A stretch of DNA of 64,000 nt from an uncultured Opitutia bacterium (GCA_903820035.1 CAIJFT010000331.1:1-64000); one strand, 5' to 3'. Counted from the stretch's first letter, positions 14,008 through 23,853 are shown. Translations and numbers: made by a program. The notes: a model not told the origin generated them from the letters alone.

Positions 14008-15756
14008 CTACGTCCGCTTCTTCCGGAATGGCGCGCCGCTTTTGCCGGAGGGTAGGGCCCCGTCGGAGGCGAGTTCCTTGATTAGACTCGTGAGGTACGG
14101 AATCAGTTGCTTTTTGCGGCTCACGATACCGGGCATGTCGAAGATTTCGTCACGCTCCACGTGCGGATAGCGGATCCGCTGAATGAAGACCGCGTCTCCT
14201 TTTACGAGCAGGAGGGAGTTTTGCGTGTTGATGTCTGTCACCAGCAGCGCGGCGAACGCCAGTTTTTCCTCTTCCCTCAGTTCGCGGACTGCGTTGGCGA
14301 TGGGCTTGGCGTGCTGCCAGAAATTGCCGAAGCCGAGTTCCTCGACTTGAGAGACCGCGAAGCGCAGGCCTTCCTCCTCGTAGATCTTGAAGTCGGAGCG
14401 CACCACCTTCTCCGGCGGATTCGCAAGAATGACGGAACCGGAGTTGAAGATTTCGTCGGCGAGTTGCTTGGAGTTCACGCCGGAGACCTCGGAAAGCCAG
14501 GCGAGCAGGATCGCGTCCTTGCCGGTGGTCGTCGGGCCGTTGAGGTGCAGCGTGTCCGAAATGAGACCCGCCATCATGATCCCGGCGACCTCAGGCGATG
14601 GTAAAAGGCTTTCGCGCCGGAAGAGGTCGGCGACGATCGTGCAGGTCGAACCGACGGGCTCGTTGATGAAGAGAATCGGCTGGGCGGTATTGACCGCCCC
14701 GAGGCGGTGGTGATCGATGATCTCCGTGATGGTGACCTCGTCGGCACCGGGCACGGCTTGGCTGAGTTCGTTGTGATCGACGAGGGCGAGGCGGGTGCGG
14801 ACCGGCTTGAAGATATCGCTCTTGGTCAGGATACCGACGAGGGCGCCGGCGTCATTGGTCACAAAGACCGCATGGTTGGTCACCGAGAATTTCTTTCGGA
14901 CATCGGCAATGCGGGTGGCGGGGTCGACCGAGTCGACCTCGCGGTCGATGATGCGCTCGATGCTTGAGGCGGTCCGGACGACCCACGCGGTGGTGGCCGA
15001 GTCGTGCGGGCTCATAATGATGCTGACCCCGTTGGTCCTGGCCAACGCGATCGTCTCTTCGTCCATCTCGAGATTGCTCGTGATCACCAAGGCGCGGATG
15101 CCGAGCTCAATCGAGCGGCGCTGCACGTCGCTCCGGTCGCCGACGATGATGATGGATTGGGAGGCGGGTATGTTCTCCTTTAAGGAGATGCTCCAGAAAG
15201 AGCGGATGTCCATGGTGCCGAGCCGGACGAAGAGGTCCTCGACCTTTTCGCCGTCGACCACGTGGACGACCCGGCCCTTCAAGGCGCGGGCGATGGCTTC
15301 GAGCGAGGTGTGGACCTGGCGCATTAGCCGCGGTTCGTTGACCCGCGGAATGAAGAACCCGCCCAAGTGCGTCATTGAAATGGCGCCGACGGGGCGGTTC
15401 CGCGGGCCTGTGACCGGCAGTACGCGGATGTGGTGGCGGTCGATCAATTCGAGAGCCTCGGCGCAGGTCGCGTGTTCGTCGACGGAGATGACGTTCGAGG
15501 TCATCAGGTCGTGGACGCGCGGAGAGACATCGCTCAGGTAGTGCGGCAGCGGGTGCTTGAAGCGGGCGAGAATGGTGTCGATCCGGGCGTTGGAATTGCC
15601 GCAACGGGCGGCGATGTAGCCGCGGTCGCCGCGGGCTTCCTTGAAGGCGGCGTAGGCGATCGCAGAGCAGATGGCGTCAGCGTCGGGATTCCGGTGCCCT
15701 ACCACATAGGTTGGGGTCTGGGGGTCGGAATTAGGCGAGGGGGCAAACGACGTCAT
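14008..15756 (-). CDS. CBS/DRTGG-regulated family II inorganic pyrophosphatase
   Basis: A 582-aa manganese-dependent pyrophosphatase that hydrolyses pyrophosphate to drive biosynthesis. The DHH domain is split: its first part is at the N-terminus (GHRNPDADAICSAIAYA, metal ligands), then come a CBS domain (about 80-135), a DRTGG domain (about 150-250), a second CBS domain (about 260-315), and then the rest of the DHH domain with IIDHHRLG near 347 and the C-terminal DHHA2 domain. This CBS-DRTGG-CBS insertion matches the adenine-nucleotide-regulated enzymes known from Clostridium and Moorella. It stands alone on the minus strand, upstream of lpdA's stop. Function is assigned with good confidence; the regulatory ligand is inferred from family. 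Confidence 0.9.
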   Translation of the reverse strand: MTSFAPSPNSDPQTPTYVVGHRNPDADAICSAIAYAAFKEARGDRGYIAARCGNSNARIDTILARFKHPLPHYLSDVSPRVHDLMTSNVISVDEHATCAEALELIDRHHIRVLPVTGPRNRPVGAISMTHLGGFFIPRVNEPRLMRQVHTSLEAIARALKGRVVHVVDGEKVEDLFVRLGTMDIRSFWSISLKENIPASQSIIIVGDRSDVQRRSIELGIRALVITSNLEMDEETIALARTNGVSIIMSPHDSATTAWVVRTASSIERIIDREVDSVDPATRIADVRKKFSVTNHAVFVTNDAGALVGILTKSDIFKPVRTRLALVDHNELSQAVPGADEVTITEIIDHHRLGAVNTAQPILFINEPVGSTCTIVADLFRRESLLPSPEVAGIMMAGLISDTLHLNGPTTTGKDAILLAWLSEVSGVNSKQLADEIFNSGSVILANPPEKVVRSDFKIYEEEGLRFAVSQVEELGFGNFWQHAKPIANAVRELREEEKLAFAALLVTDINTQNSLLLVKGDAVFIQRIRYPHVERDEIFDMPGIVSRKKQLIPYLTSLIKELASDGALPSGKSGAPFRKKRT

Positions 15757-15800
15757 GGTTCCGGGTACGATGGAGGTTAGGATGGGGCGGGGGAAGCGGG

Positions 15801-15832
15801 AAAAAAAAGGCCCGGTGCGGAAGCACCGGGCC
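15801..15832 (-). terminator. Intrinsic terminator after pseudopilin gene
   Basis: A perfect 10-bp stem (GGCCCGGTGC / GCACCGGGCC) with a 4-base loop, followed on the minus strand by eight T. It lies 30 bases beyond the pseudopilin stop codon. Confidence 0.93.
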
Positions 15833-15861
15833 GAGAGGGAAGCGACGTGGAGGGGAGCCGA

Positions 15862-16686
15862 TCAGGGCCCGCGGGTAGCGAGGGCTCCGCCGGCGGAGCC
15901 CAGCATGCCACCCGCGCCGGCCGGAGGCGGGATGCCGTAGATCCGGGCGCTCTGGGCGGTGTTGCTCGTATTGAAGGGGATGGCCTGACGGATGTCCTGG
16001 GGCTTGGTCTGGCTGGTGCTCGTGGGATTATTAGAGAAGAACGGTGAGGTGGCCGACTGCACGTTGGAGTAGAACGAGACATTGCCGCCCAAGAAAGCGA
16101 TGAAGCCGCCGGTGTCTTTGTAGACGCCGCTGGTGGTGTTCCAGAGGCCAGTCGAGGTCAGGCCGCGGGTGTAGATTACGGGCGTCGTGGCCGCGTCGCT
16201 CATCTTGACGCCACCGACGAACTCCCAGGAGGGCGAACGCGTGGTGGTAAAGGTCGTGTGCAGGGTATTGCGGGCGGCGGTCGGCTGGATGATGAACTGG
16301 GGATAGGTGCCGTTGAAGGCGGCGTCATTCTTACAGAAGTAGAAAGACGGGTCGGTGAGGATGTTGTTTTTGGCCAGAATGCCGGGCCACTTCCACGCCG
16401 GTTGCGGGGCGTTGAGGGTAGTGTTCGGAATGTTCTGGGGATCGGGCAGGCGGTCTTGGTTGTCGCCGGCGTAGATTTGCGCGGCTTTCAGGATTTCGCG
16501 CACGCTGTTGCCGTCGACAGAGCGCTGGGCTTTCTCGCGGACGGTGCCGACGGTCGGGATCACAATGGCGGCCAAGATGCCGATGATCGCGATAACCGTC
16601 AGAAGTTCGATGAGGGTGAAGGCGGCGGAGCGGGAGTTCAGCCGGGACACACGACCGGTGTCGTGACAACGAGGTGCAATGCGCAT
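15862..16686 (-). CDS. Type II secretion-type pseudopilin
   Basis: A 274-aa protein with a prepilin leader of about 22 residues followed by FTLIELLTVIAIIGILAAIVIP, the N-terminal methylation helix. The residue before the cleavage site is alanine rather than the usual glycine (AAFTLIEL), which may slow or alter prepilin peptidase processing. The globular part is rich in Asn, Thr and Ser with two cysteines and ends in FLGGNVSFYSNVQ, a degenerate form of the HxGGNVLFADG segment common in verrucomicrobial and planctomycete pseudopilins (DUF1559-like). It is a single gene, well terminated, with no secretion genes nearby. Its partner system is unknown. Confidence 0.85.
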   Translation of the reverse strand: MRIAPRCHDTGRVSRLNSRSAAFTLIELLTVIAIIGILAAIVIPTVGTVREKAQRSVDGNSVREILKAAQIYAGDNQDRLPDPQNIPNTTLNAPQPAWKWPGILAKNNILTDPSFYFCKNDAAFNGTYPQFIIQPTAARNTLHTTFTTTRSPSWEFVGGVKMSDAATTPVIYTRGLTSTGLWNTTSGVYKDTGGFIAFLGGNVSFYSNVQSATSPFFSNNPTSTSQTKPQDIRQAIPFNTSNTAQSARIYGIPPPAGAGGMLGSAGGALATRGP

Positions 16687-16821
16687 GGTTTAAAAGAGAG
16701 GAGGGGTGAGGGGAAAGACGCGACTTAGCGGCGACAGTTTCGCTGAAAAACAATGGGTACAAGCAGAAATTCCCCGCGCGGGGCTGGACAAAACTTTTTT
16801 CGGGCCGCTACGCTGGACGGA

Positions 16822-17688
16822 ATGAAGATCTATCTCGATGGCAAGTTTGTGGACAGTGAGGAGGCCAAGGTATCCGTGTTTGATCACGGCCTGCTCTATG
16901 GCGACGGTGTTTTCGAGGGGATCCGGCTCTACGGCGGCAATATTTTCCGCCTCGACGAGCATCTGGAGCGTTTGGAGTACTCGGCCAAGGCGATCATGTT
17001 GGATCTTCCGCTGACCCGGGCTGAACTCAGCGAGGTGACCTGTGAGACCTGCCGTCAAAACGGCCTGACCGACGCCTATATCCGGCTCGTGGTCACGCGG
17101 GGAGTGGGCGACCTCGGGCTGGCCCCTTGGCTCTGCCCGAAGCCTTCGCTCTTCATCATTGCCAGCAAGATCTCGCTTTACCCGCAGGAACACTACGAAA
17201 ACGGCCTCGCGATCGTCACGGTGCCGACGCGTCGCATTAATCCGGCCGCGCTGCCGCCAACGATCAAGTCGTTGAATTATATGAACAATATCCTGGGCAA
17301 GATCGAGGCCAGGCAGTTCGGGGCCCTTGAAGCGATCATGCTCAACGACCAGGGTTACGTTGCTGAATGCACGGCGGACAATGTGTTCATCGTGCACAAG
17401 GGCGAAATTATTACCCCTGCCGCCTCGCAGGGCGCGCTCAAGGGGGTGACGCGCTCCTCTATCCTCGATATTGCAAAGGACCTCGGCATCCCGATCCGCG
17501 AGTGCGATATGACCCGGTATGATATCTGGGTGGCGGACGAGTGCTTTTTAACCGGCTCCGGCGCTGAAGTCATCCCGGCGGTCAAGCTCGACGGCCGCGT
17601 GATCGGTACGGGCAAACCCGGTCCGGTCACCCGGCGGGTGCTGGCGGCCTTTCGGCAGCGGGTTTTGGTTGAAGGCACGCGCATTTGA
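16822..17688 (+). CDS. ilvE: Branched-chain amino acid aminotransferase
   Basis: Fold-type IV PLP enzyme (288 aa) that transfers the amino group to the 2-oxoacids of valine, leucine and isoleucine. The start MKIYLDGKFVDSEEAKVSVFDHG is the family N-terminus, 23 codons inside the longer ORF. Characteristic segments are GDGVFEGIRLYGGNIFRL (about 31-48), the PLP-lysine region TIKSLNYMNN near 152, and EAIMLNDQGYVAECTADNVF. D-amino acid aminotransferases share the fold, but EGIRLYGG and the length favour IlvE. leuC-leuD lie 7 kb downstream, in line with a role in leucine synthesis. Confidence 0.9.
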   Translation: MKIYLDGKFVDSEEAKVSVFDHGLLYGDGVFEGIRLYGGNIFRLDEHLERLEYSAKAIMLDLPLTRAELSEVTCETCRQNGLTDAYIRLVVTRGVGDLGLAPWLCPKPSLFIIASKISLYPQEHYENGLAIVTVPTRRINPAALPPTIKSLNYMNNILGKIEARQFGALEAIMLNDQGYVAECTADNVFIVHKGEIITPAASQGALKGVTRSSILDIAKDLGIPIRECDMTRYDIWVADECFLTGSGAEVIPAVKLDGRVIGTGKPGPVTRRVLAAFRQRVLVEGTRI

Positions 17689-17832
17689 AACGTCGCATCC
17701 TTACCCGGCTTCACCTGTTGTCGGGGCGGATTGTGCCGATAACTCCTTCGCATGACGCAATGGGTGTCGTGCGCGCACTTGCCAGCGTGGGCGAGTGTGG
17801 CATGTTTTCTGTAGAACTCTGAATACCAATCC

Positions 17833-18342
17833 ATGGCGAACCCGCTAAAGTGTGATCTTTGCTCCAAGCCCGCGACGGTCCATCTGACGCAGATCGTGAA
17901 CAATAAAGTTCACAAGGTGGACCTCTGCGAGGCGTGTGCGCAGGCGAAGGGCGTGACGGATCCGAGCGGTTTTTCGCTGGCCGATCTCCTCCTCAAGGCG
18001 TCACTTAATCCGGAGCCTGCGACTCCGGCGGGGGTGAAGTGCGAACGCTGCGGTTGCACCCAAAACGACTTCAAGAAACATGGGCGCTTCGGTTGCCCGA
18101 CCTGCTATGACACCTTCCGGGGCGTGATCGAGCCGATGCTCGAGAGCATGCACCATGGCACGGCGCACGCGGGCAAGGTTCCGACCCGGGCCTTGGAGCG
18201 CAAATCACTCCACGACCGCCTGACCAAGCTCGAGCTCGACCTGACCGAGGCGGTCAAGACCGAACGTTACGAGGACGCCGCCCGCACCCGCGATGAAATC
18301 AACCAAGTCAAACAAGCCGTCAACCACCCCGGGTCGAGCTAA
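17833..18342 (+). CDS. mcsA: McsA-like zinc-finger activator of arginine kinase
   Basis: A 169-aa protein with four CxxC pairs (CDLC, CEAC, CERC, CPTC) forming two zinc-binding modules in the first 95 residues, and a C-terminal UVR motif (ERYEDAARTRDEINQVK, about 137-153) that in this family contacts ClpC. In Bacillus McsA stimulates the McsB kinase and helps deliver substrates to ClpC. It begins a three-gene operon; the stop codon is 4 bases from the mcsB start. The 144-bp leader contains no clear CtsR or HrcA operator. Assignment rests on motifs plus the diagnostic gene order. Confidence 0.92.
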   Translation: MANPLKCDLCSKPATVHLTQIVNNKVHKVDLCEACAQAKGVTDPSGFSLADLLLKASLNPEPATPAGVKCERCGCTQNDFKKHGRFGCPTCYDTFRGVIEPMLESMHHGTAHAGKVPTRALERKSLHDRLTKLELDLTEAVKTERYEDAARTRDEINQVKQAVNHPGSS

Positions 18343-18346
18343 GGCC

Positions 18347-19438
18347 ATGACGATTTCCTCGCTCATCGCGACGCCTTCGGAGCTGACCGATTCTTCGAGC
18401 AGCAAGACGGCCATCGTCCTGATGACGCGCATCCGACTCGCGCGGAATATCACCGGACACTCCTTTCCCGGCTGGGCCAAACCGGCTCAGCGCGAGGCGG
18501 TCTTCCAGATGTGTAGCGCCGCCGTGGGGGCAACCCCGCAAATGAAGCGCTCCCTGACGGTGGCCGTCGCCGATCTTTCCGAGCTGGAGCGGCAAATCCT
18601 GGTAGAGCGCCACCTGATCAGTCGCGAACTCAGCGGGGCCAAGGCCGGCGCAGGCGTGGTGATCAGCCGCGAGCAGGCGTTTTCCGTGATGCTGAACGAG
18701 GAGGACCACCTCCGGGTCCAGGTACTCCGTTCGGGCTTCAGTTTAAAGAAAGCCTGGAACGCAATCAACGAGCTGGATTCGGCACTGGAGGACCGACTCG
18801 ACTTTGCCTTCTCGCCCACCCTCGGCTACCTCACCGCCTGCCCGACCAACGTCGGCACCGCGATGCGCGCCTCGGCGATGATGCACCTGCCCGCCCTCGT
18901 TATCTCGAACCAGATGGAGAAAATAGTCCGGGCCGTGAACCAACTGGGCATGGTCGTGCGCGGGCTGTTCGGCGAAGGATCCGACGCGAGCGGCAGCATC
19001 TTTCAGATATCCAATCAGACGACGCTCGGCGAGTCCGAGGAAGACATCATCAAGCGCCTCGGCTCGGTCCTGCAGTCGATCGTGGAACACGAGCTTAACG
19101 CGCGGGCCAAGCTGATCGAGGCCGACGCCGGCAAGCTCTTCGACAAGATTGGCCGTGCCTTTGGTATTCTGCAGAATAGCCATCTGCTGAGCTCCAGCGA
19201 GGCGATGAATCTTTTGTCCCTGATCCGGCTCGGCGTCGATCTCGGCGCGTTTCCCGACGCTAACCGCGCGATCACCGACCGGTTGTTGATCGAGGCTCAG
19301 CCCGGTCACCTCCAGCACGCGCAGAAGGGCGAGTTCGACCCCGCTCAGCGCGACGTCCTGCGCGCCACCCGACTGCGCTCCGAGTTTGCCAATTTCACGC
19401 GCCCCGATTTTACTGTGCACCAGCCGGAAAAAAATTAA
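18347..19438 (+). CDS. mcsB: Protein-arginine kinase
   Basis: A 363-aa phosphagen-kinase-like enzyme that phosphorylates arginine residues, marking proteins for ClpCP. The ATG at 18347 was chosen; the longer ORF overlaps mcsA. Visible motifs: VLMTRIRLARNITGHSFPGW (nucleotide-binding arginines, about 26-45), NEEDHLRVQ near 115 with the catalytic glutamate, CPTNVGTAMRAS near 164, and QTTLGESEEDII near 223. Length equals the Bacillus protein. Homologues are also found in Chlamydia. It has 4 bases to mcsA and 24 bases to clpC, so co-transcription is likely. Active-site residues appear intact, so kinase activity is expected. Confidence 0.93.
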   Translation: MTISSLIATPSELTDSSSSKTAIVLMTRIRLARNITGHSFPGWAKPAQREAVFQMCSAAVGATPQMKRSLTVAVADLSELERQILVERHLISRELSGAKAGAGVVISREQAFSVMLNEEDHLRVQVLRSGFSLKKAWNAINELDSALEDRLDFAFSPTLGYLTACPTNVGTAMRASAMMHLPALVISNQMEKIVRAVNQLGMVVRGLFGEGSDASGSIFQISNQTTLGESEEDIIKRLGSVLQSIVEHELNARAKLIEADAGKLFDKIGRAFGILQNSHLLSSSEAMNLLSLIRLGVDLGAFPDANRAITDRLLIEAQPGHLQHAQKGEFDPAQRDVLRATRLRSEFANFTRPDFTVHQPEKN

Positions 19439-19462
19439 CGCCCTCAGACCTCTTTACACGAC

Positions 19463-21988
19463 ATGTCCCAGGAACCGATGAACAACTTCACGCCGCGGGC
19501 CCAACAAGTGTTGGCACTCGCCCGCAAGGAGGCAGACCGCTTCCACCACAACTACGTCGGCACCGAGCATATCTTGCTCGGCTTGATCAAGCTGGGGCAG
19601 GGCGTGGCCGTGAGCGTCCTGCAAAAAATGGGGCTCGACCTCGAGACTGTCCGCGCCGCCGTCGAGAAGCAGGTGGGGACCGGCCAGGAGACAAAGACGC
19701 AAAATAGCATCCCTTATACGCCGCGCGTCAAAAAGGTGCTGGCGCTAGCCGGCAAGGAAGCCAAGACGCTGAACCACTCTTACGTCGGCACTGAGCACAT
19801 TCTCCTCGGCCTCCTCCGCGAGGGCGAGGGCGTCGCGGCCCGGGTTTTGAAGTCGCTCGAAATTGACATCGAGCGGACGCGCAACGAAATCCTCCGCGAG
19901 CTGGATCCCCAGTTCTCCGGTAGCCAGACGAACGAGCCCGGTGACGAAGCCGCCGCGGGCGCCGCGCAGCGCCCGGCCGGCCAGCCCGACGATAAAAAGG
20001 AGGCCAAAACCCCTGCGTTGAAGGCTTTCGGTCGCGATCTCACCGAGCTCGCGCGCAAGGGCGAAATGGATCCGGTGGTGGGGCGCAAGAACGAGATCCG
20101 TCGCGTCATTCAGATCCTCTGCCGCCGGACCAAGAACAACCCGGTCCTGATCGGCGAGGCCGGCGTGGGAAAGACCGCGATCGTCGAAGGCCTCGCCCAA
20201 GAGATCGCCTCGGGCAACGTGCCGGAGATCCTCTTTGACAAGAAGGTCATCACGCTCGACCTCGCCCTGATGGTCGCCGGCACCAAGTACCGCGGTCAGT
20301 TCGAAGAGCGGATCAAGGCCGTGATGGACGAGGTCAAGCGCGCCAAAAATATCATCATCTTCATCGACGAACTCCACACCATCGTGGGGGCCGGCGCCGC
20401 GGAAGGTGCCATGGACGCGTCCAACATCTTCAAGCCCGCCCTCTCGCGCGGCGAATTGCAGTGCGTCGGCGCGACGACCCTTAATGAGTACCGCAAGTAC
20501 ATCGAAAAGGACTCCGCCCTCGACCGCCGCTTCCAGTCCGTGAAGGTCGAGGCGCCGTCCGTCGACGACACCATTCTCATCCTGAAGGGCATCCGCTCGA
20601 AGTACGAGGATCACCACAAGGCGACGTTCACCGACAAGTCGCTCGAGACTGCCGCGAAGCTCTCCGACCGTTACATCACGGGTCGTTTTCTCCCCGACAA
20701 GGCCATCGATGTTATGGACGAGGCCGGCTCACGCGCCCGCATCGGCGCCCTGTGCCGTCCGCCGGATATTGAGAGCCTGACCAAGGAGATCGAGGCCGTC
20801 TGCGCCCAGAAGGAAAAGGCGATCAGCGAGCAGCACTTTGAAGAGGCCGCGAAGTTTCGCGATCAGGAGAAGCAGCTTCGCCTGAAACAGGAACAGGTCA
20901 CCGAGCAGTGGAAAAAACAACGTGATGAGAAGCGCGTGTTGATCGACGAGGACATGATGATGCAGGTCGTCGCCGACTGGACCGGCATTCCGCTGAACCG
21001 GATGGAGAAGAAGGACAGCGAAAAGTTGCTCGCCCTCGAAGGTGAGTTGCAGAAAGCGGTCATTGGTCAGGATGTCGCCTCGTCGGCGATCGCCCGGGCG
21101 CTCCGCCGCTCGCGCGCGGACCTCAAGGATCCGCGTCGTCCGATCGGCTCTTTCCTCTTCGTCGGCCCCACGGGCGTCGGCAAGACGATGCTCGCGAAAC
21201 AACTCGCCGCCCAGATGTTCGGCAATCAGGACGCGATCATCCAGATCGACATGTCCGAACACATGGAGAAGTTCGCCGTCTCCCGGCTGGTCGGCTCGCC
21301 CCCGGGCTACGTCGGCTACGAGGAAGGCGGCCAGCTCACGGAGGCCGTGCGGCGCAAGTCGTACGCGGTGGTCCTGTTCGACGAGGTTGAGAAGGCGCAC
21401 CCGGACGTAATCCAGCTGCTCCTGCAGATTTTGGAAGACGGGCGGCTGACCGACTCGCTCGGCCGCACGGTGGATTTCCGGAATACGATCATCATCATGA
21501 CTTCGAACGTCGGCGCGCAGCTTCTGCAGCGCCAGACCTCGATGGGCTTCGCCGCGGCGACCTCAAACTTCAACGACGCCGAGAAAATGCGCGAGAAGGT
21601 GCTCGAGGAGGCCAAGCGTGTTTTCAAGCCGGAGTTCCTCAATCGTATCTCCGATATCGTGTTCTTCCGGCCGCTCGATAAGAATGACCTGATCAAGATC
21701 GTTGAACTTGAGACGGCGAACTTTGCCAAGCGACTCAGCGAGCGCAAAATCACCCTGGAGTTTTCGCAGGAAGCCAAGGATCTGCTCATTGAGAAGGGCT
21801 ACGACGAAAAGTACGGCGCGCGCCCGTTGCGCCGGGCCGTCGAGCATTACGTGGAAGATCCGCTGGCGGAAGCTTTGCTCCGCGGCGAGGTCAAGGATGG
21901 CGAGCCGGTGCTGGTTGTGCGCGACGGCGAGAAACTGATTTTCAAGCAGAAGGCGCCGCCTGCGCCCGCCAGCGGTGTGACGCCCTGA
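19463..21988 (+). CDS. clpC: AAA+ unfoldase ClpC
   Basis: An 841-aa Hsp100 unfoldase that feeds proteins to ClpP. Two Clp N repeats occupy about residues 1-145 and 80-150 (each with [13 protein letters not shown] or a variant), the first AAA module has [10 protein letters not shown] near 230, a UVR/middle coiled coil ([17 protein letters not shown]) near 450, and the second AAA module has GPTGVGKTM near 567. The UVR motif marks it as ClpC rather than ClpA or ClpB. It ends the mcsA-mcsB-clpC operon; ctsR, present in Firmicutes, is absent. Two ATGs occur near the start (MSQEPMNNF); either could be used. Confidence 0.96.
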   Translation: MSQEPMNNFTPRAQQVLALARKEADRFHHNYVGTEHILLGLIKLGQGVAVSVLQKMGLDLETVRAAVEKQVGTGQETKTQNSIPYTPRVKKVLALAGKEAKTLNHSYVGTEHILLGLLREGEGVAARVLKSLEIDIERTRNEILRELDPQFSGSQTNEPGDEAAAGAAQRPAGQPDDKKEAKTPALKAFGRDLTELARKGEMDPVVGRKNEIRRVIQILCRRTKNNPVLIGEAGVGKTAIVEGLAQEIASGNVPEILFDKKVITLDLALMVAGTKYRGQFEERIKAVMDEVKRAKNIIIFIDELHTIVGAGAAEGAMDASNIFKPALSRGELQCVGATTLNEYRKYIEKDSALDRRFQSVKVEAPSVDDTILILKGIRSKYEDHHKATFTDKSLETAAKLSDRYITGRFLPDKAIDVMDEAGSRARIGALCRPPDIESLTKEIEAVCAQKEKAISEQHFEEAAKFRDQEKQLRLKQEQVTEQWKKQRDEKRVLIDEDMMMQVVADWTGIPLNRMEKKDSEKLLALEGELQKAVIGQDVASSAIARALRRSRADLKDPRRPIGSFLFVGPTGVGKTMLAKQLAAQMFGNQDAIIQIDMSEHMEKFAVSRLVGSPPGYVGYEEGGQLTEAVRRKSYAVVLFDEVEKAHPDVIQLLLQILEDGRLTDSLGRTVDFRNTIIIMTSNVGAQLLQRQTSMGFAAATSNFNDAEKMREKVLEEAKRVFKPEFLNRISDIVFFRPLDKNDLIKIVELETANFAKRLSERKITLEFSQEAKDLLIEKGYDEKYGARPLRRAVEHYVEDPLAEALLRGEVKDGEPVLVVRDGEKLIFKQKAPPAPASGVTP

Positions 21989-22011
21989 ACAAAACGACCA
22001 ACCGTCGTTTC

Positions 22012-23853
22012 ATGAAACCCCGCCCCCCTAGATCAAAGGGAGCGGGGTTTTCATTTCTTGCCGCCGGCACCCGGCTCGTGCTCGGCCTTTTCCTCGTGGC
22101 TGCGGCCCGGGCGCAAACTCCCGGCATCCCCGAGGCGGAAACCGCTTTCGCGCCGACGCCCGCCCGCCTGTCGGTGGTGCACGCGGCGGCGCTACGGGAT
22201 GGGTGGGCGCCCCAGCGCGCCGGACTGCGGGCGGCGGCGCTGCGGGCGTACGAGCGGGAGAAGTTCGCCGCCGCCGAAGCCTGGCTGAATCTCTACCGCT
22301 GGAGCGCGCTGTTCGGAGAGCCGCAGTCGGAGTTCGTCGCCCGCTGGTTGGAGGCCGTGCAGACCGCGCAGGTGGGGCACGCCAACATGGCCCCCACCTA
22401 TGAGGCGACAGCGGCTCCGCTTGGGGCGGGCGTGTCCCGCGAATTGCAGGCGTGGCTGATCGGCAACGCGAAATTCTCCGCGGAGTTTTTCGGGGTCGTC
22501 TCGCCGGTGGATTATCTCCCGAAAACGCTGGAGATTCTAAACGACCTTTTCCGGCGCGAGCCGCTGCGCTTCAAAACCTACGCGAGTCTAGCCCTGGCCC
22601 TCGCGGTGGTGTACGACGTGCCTCCGCCTCCGTTTTTCCCCCACGGACAGGTCACCGCTGAGGCTTTGCCACGGGTATTCCCGCCGGCGGCTTCGGCGTT
22701 CTCTTGGTGGCTCAAGCAGGAAGAAACGGGACGGACCTATCAGCACCTCTCCCGGCTCGGGGCGGAGGAGTTGAAGTTCGTGATCGATGTGAGCGCACCC
22801 TTGGCGGAACTCGAATGGTCGCAGGGCGGCGTCAATCTGCCGCTCAGCCAGTTGGCGCGGGCGTACAACCTCGTCCGGTACCGTCGTGACCGTGTGGCGA
22901 ACGACCGGCCGATCTGGCCAGGCAGCGCCTACCAACTACCGGAAATCCTGAAGCAGGGCGGTATCTGTTCCGATCAGGCGTACTTCGCCACGCAAGTCGG
23001 CAAGGCGCGTGGCGTGCCGACGATCCTGATCTACGGTGCCGGCAACGACGGCCGGCACGCCTGGTTCGGCTACCTCGACGGCAATCAAGCGTGGCAACTC
23101 GATGCCGGCCGTTACGCCGAGCAGCGCTTCGTGACCGGCTATGCGCGGGATCCGCAGACATGGGCGCAATTTACCGACCATGATCTGCAATTTCTCTCCG
23201 AGCGGTTCCGGATGCTGCCGTCGTACCGGCAATCCGTCGTGCACCAGCTTTTCGCCGCCGAGTATCTCGCCGGGGGGAATGCCGCCGCCGCCGGCGTCGC
23301 GGCGCGCAAGTCGGTGAGTTTTGAACGTCGCAATGAAAAAGCGTGGGAGTCATTGCTCGCCGCGGCCCGGCGGGAAGGGCGCGATGCCCGCACGATCGAG
23401 AGCCTTTTGCGGGAGGCGGCGCTGGCCTTTCAACGCTATCCGGATCTTGAGGCCCGCTACGCGAAACGCGTGGCCGAAAGCCTCCGGGCTCGGGGCGAAA
23501 CCAGCGCCGCGGCTGCCGAATTGCGTCGGATCAGCCTCAAGCACAAGGGCGAGCGTGGGGATATCGGGGTCGAACAGGCCCGCGAACTCCTGACGCGGGC
23601 CATCGCGACCCAGCCGTTGGCCGGGCAGATCCAGACGTACAACTCCGCGGTCGATTTTCATGGTCCGGGGGCGGGGATGGGCTTCTTTGATCAGATCGTG
23701 GCCCCGTTCGTCGAACACCTGCTCGGCCTCAATCAGAAGGCGGAGGCCCTGCGGGCGGTCGCGCGGGCAAAACGTACGCTGCAGGCCCCGCCCAACACCC
23801 AACTCGCAACAGAACTCGATGGTCTCACGGCCAAGGTACACGGCGCGCGGTAG
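22012..23853 (+). CDS. Exported transglutaminase-like protein
   Basis: A 613-aa protein with an N-terminal signal sequence (hydrophobic VLGLFLVAAARAQ, cleavage about residue 35). The central region carries a transglutaminase-like Cys-His-Asp arrangement: GGICSDQAYFATQVGKARGVPT (about 320-341), GRHAWFGYLDG and WQLDAGRY. The C-terminal third is helical and alanine-rich, resembling TPR-like repeats. It probably acts in the periplasm as a cysteine peptidase or peptide-modifying enzyme; the substrate is unknown. The start codon lies inside the hairpin that follows clpC (22014-22051), so translation may depend on its own promoter or on melting of the stem. No in-frame ATG is available downstream before the signal sequence. 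Confidence 0.7.
   Translation: MKPRPPRSKGAGFSFLAAGTRLVLGLFLVAAARAQTPGIPEAETAFAPTPARLSVVHAAALRDGWAPQRAGLRAAALRAYEREKFAAAEAWLNLYRWSALFGEPQSEFVARWLEAVQTAQVGHANMAPTYEATAAPLGAGVSRELQAWLIGNAKFSAEFFGVVSPVDYLPKTLEILNDLFRREPLRFKTYASLALALAVVYDVPPPPFFPHGQVTAEALPRVFPPAASAFSWWLKQEETGRTYQHLSRLGAEELKFVIDVSAPLAELEWSQGGVNLPLSQLARAYNLVRYRRDRVANDRPIWPGSAYQLPEILKQGGICSDQAYFATQVGKARGVPTILIYGAGNDGRHAWFGYLDGNQAWQLDAGRYAEQRFVTGYARDPQTWAQFTDHDLQFLSERFRMLPSYRQSVVHQLFAAEYLAGGNAAAAGVAARKSVSFERRNEKAWESLLAAARREGRDARTIESLLREAALAFQRYPDLEARYAKRVAESLRARGETSAAAAELRRISLKHKGERGDIGVEQARELLTRAIATQPLAGQIQTYNSAVDFHGPGAGMGFFDQIVAPFVEHLLGLNQKAEALRAVARAKRTLQAPPNTQLATELDGLTAKVHGAR
22014..22051 (+). terminator. Probable intrinsic terminator after clpC
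   Basis: AAACCCCGCCCCCC pairs with GGGAGCGGGGTTT around a 9-11 base loop, followed by TTTTCATTTC. It lies 25 bases after the clpC stop codon and overlaps the first codons of the next gene. Confidence 0.7.

Noticed and set aside
17775-17798. CIRCE-like inverted repeat before mcsA (GCACTT ... GAGTGT)
   Set aside because: The spacer is 12 bases instead of 9 and the outer bases do not match the consensus; too weak for an HrcA operator.
17796-17815. Possible sigma-54 promoter (TGGCATGTTTTCTGT) before mcsA
   Set aside because: The -12 GC dinucleotide is missing and there is no activator site nearby.
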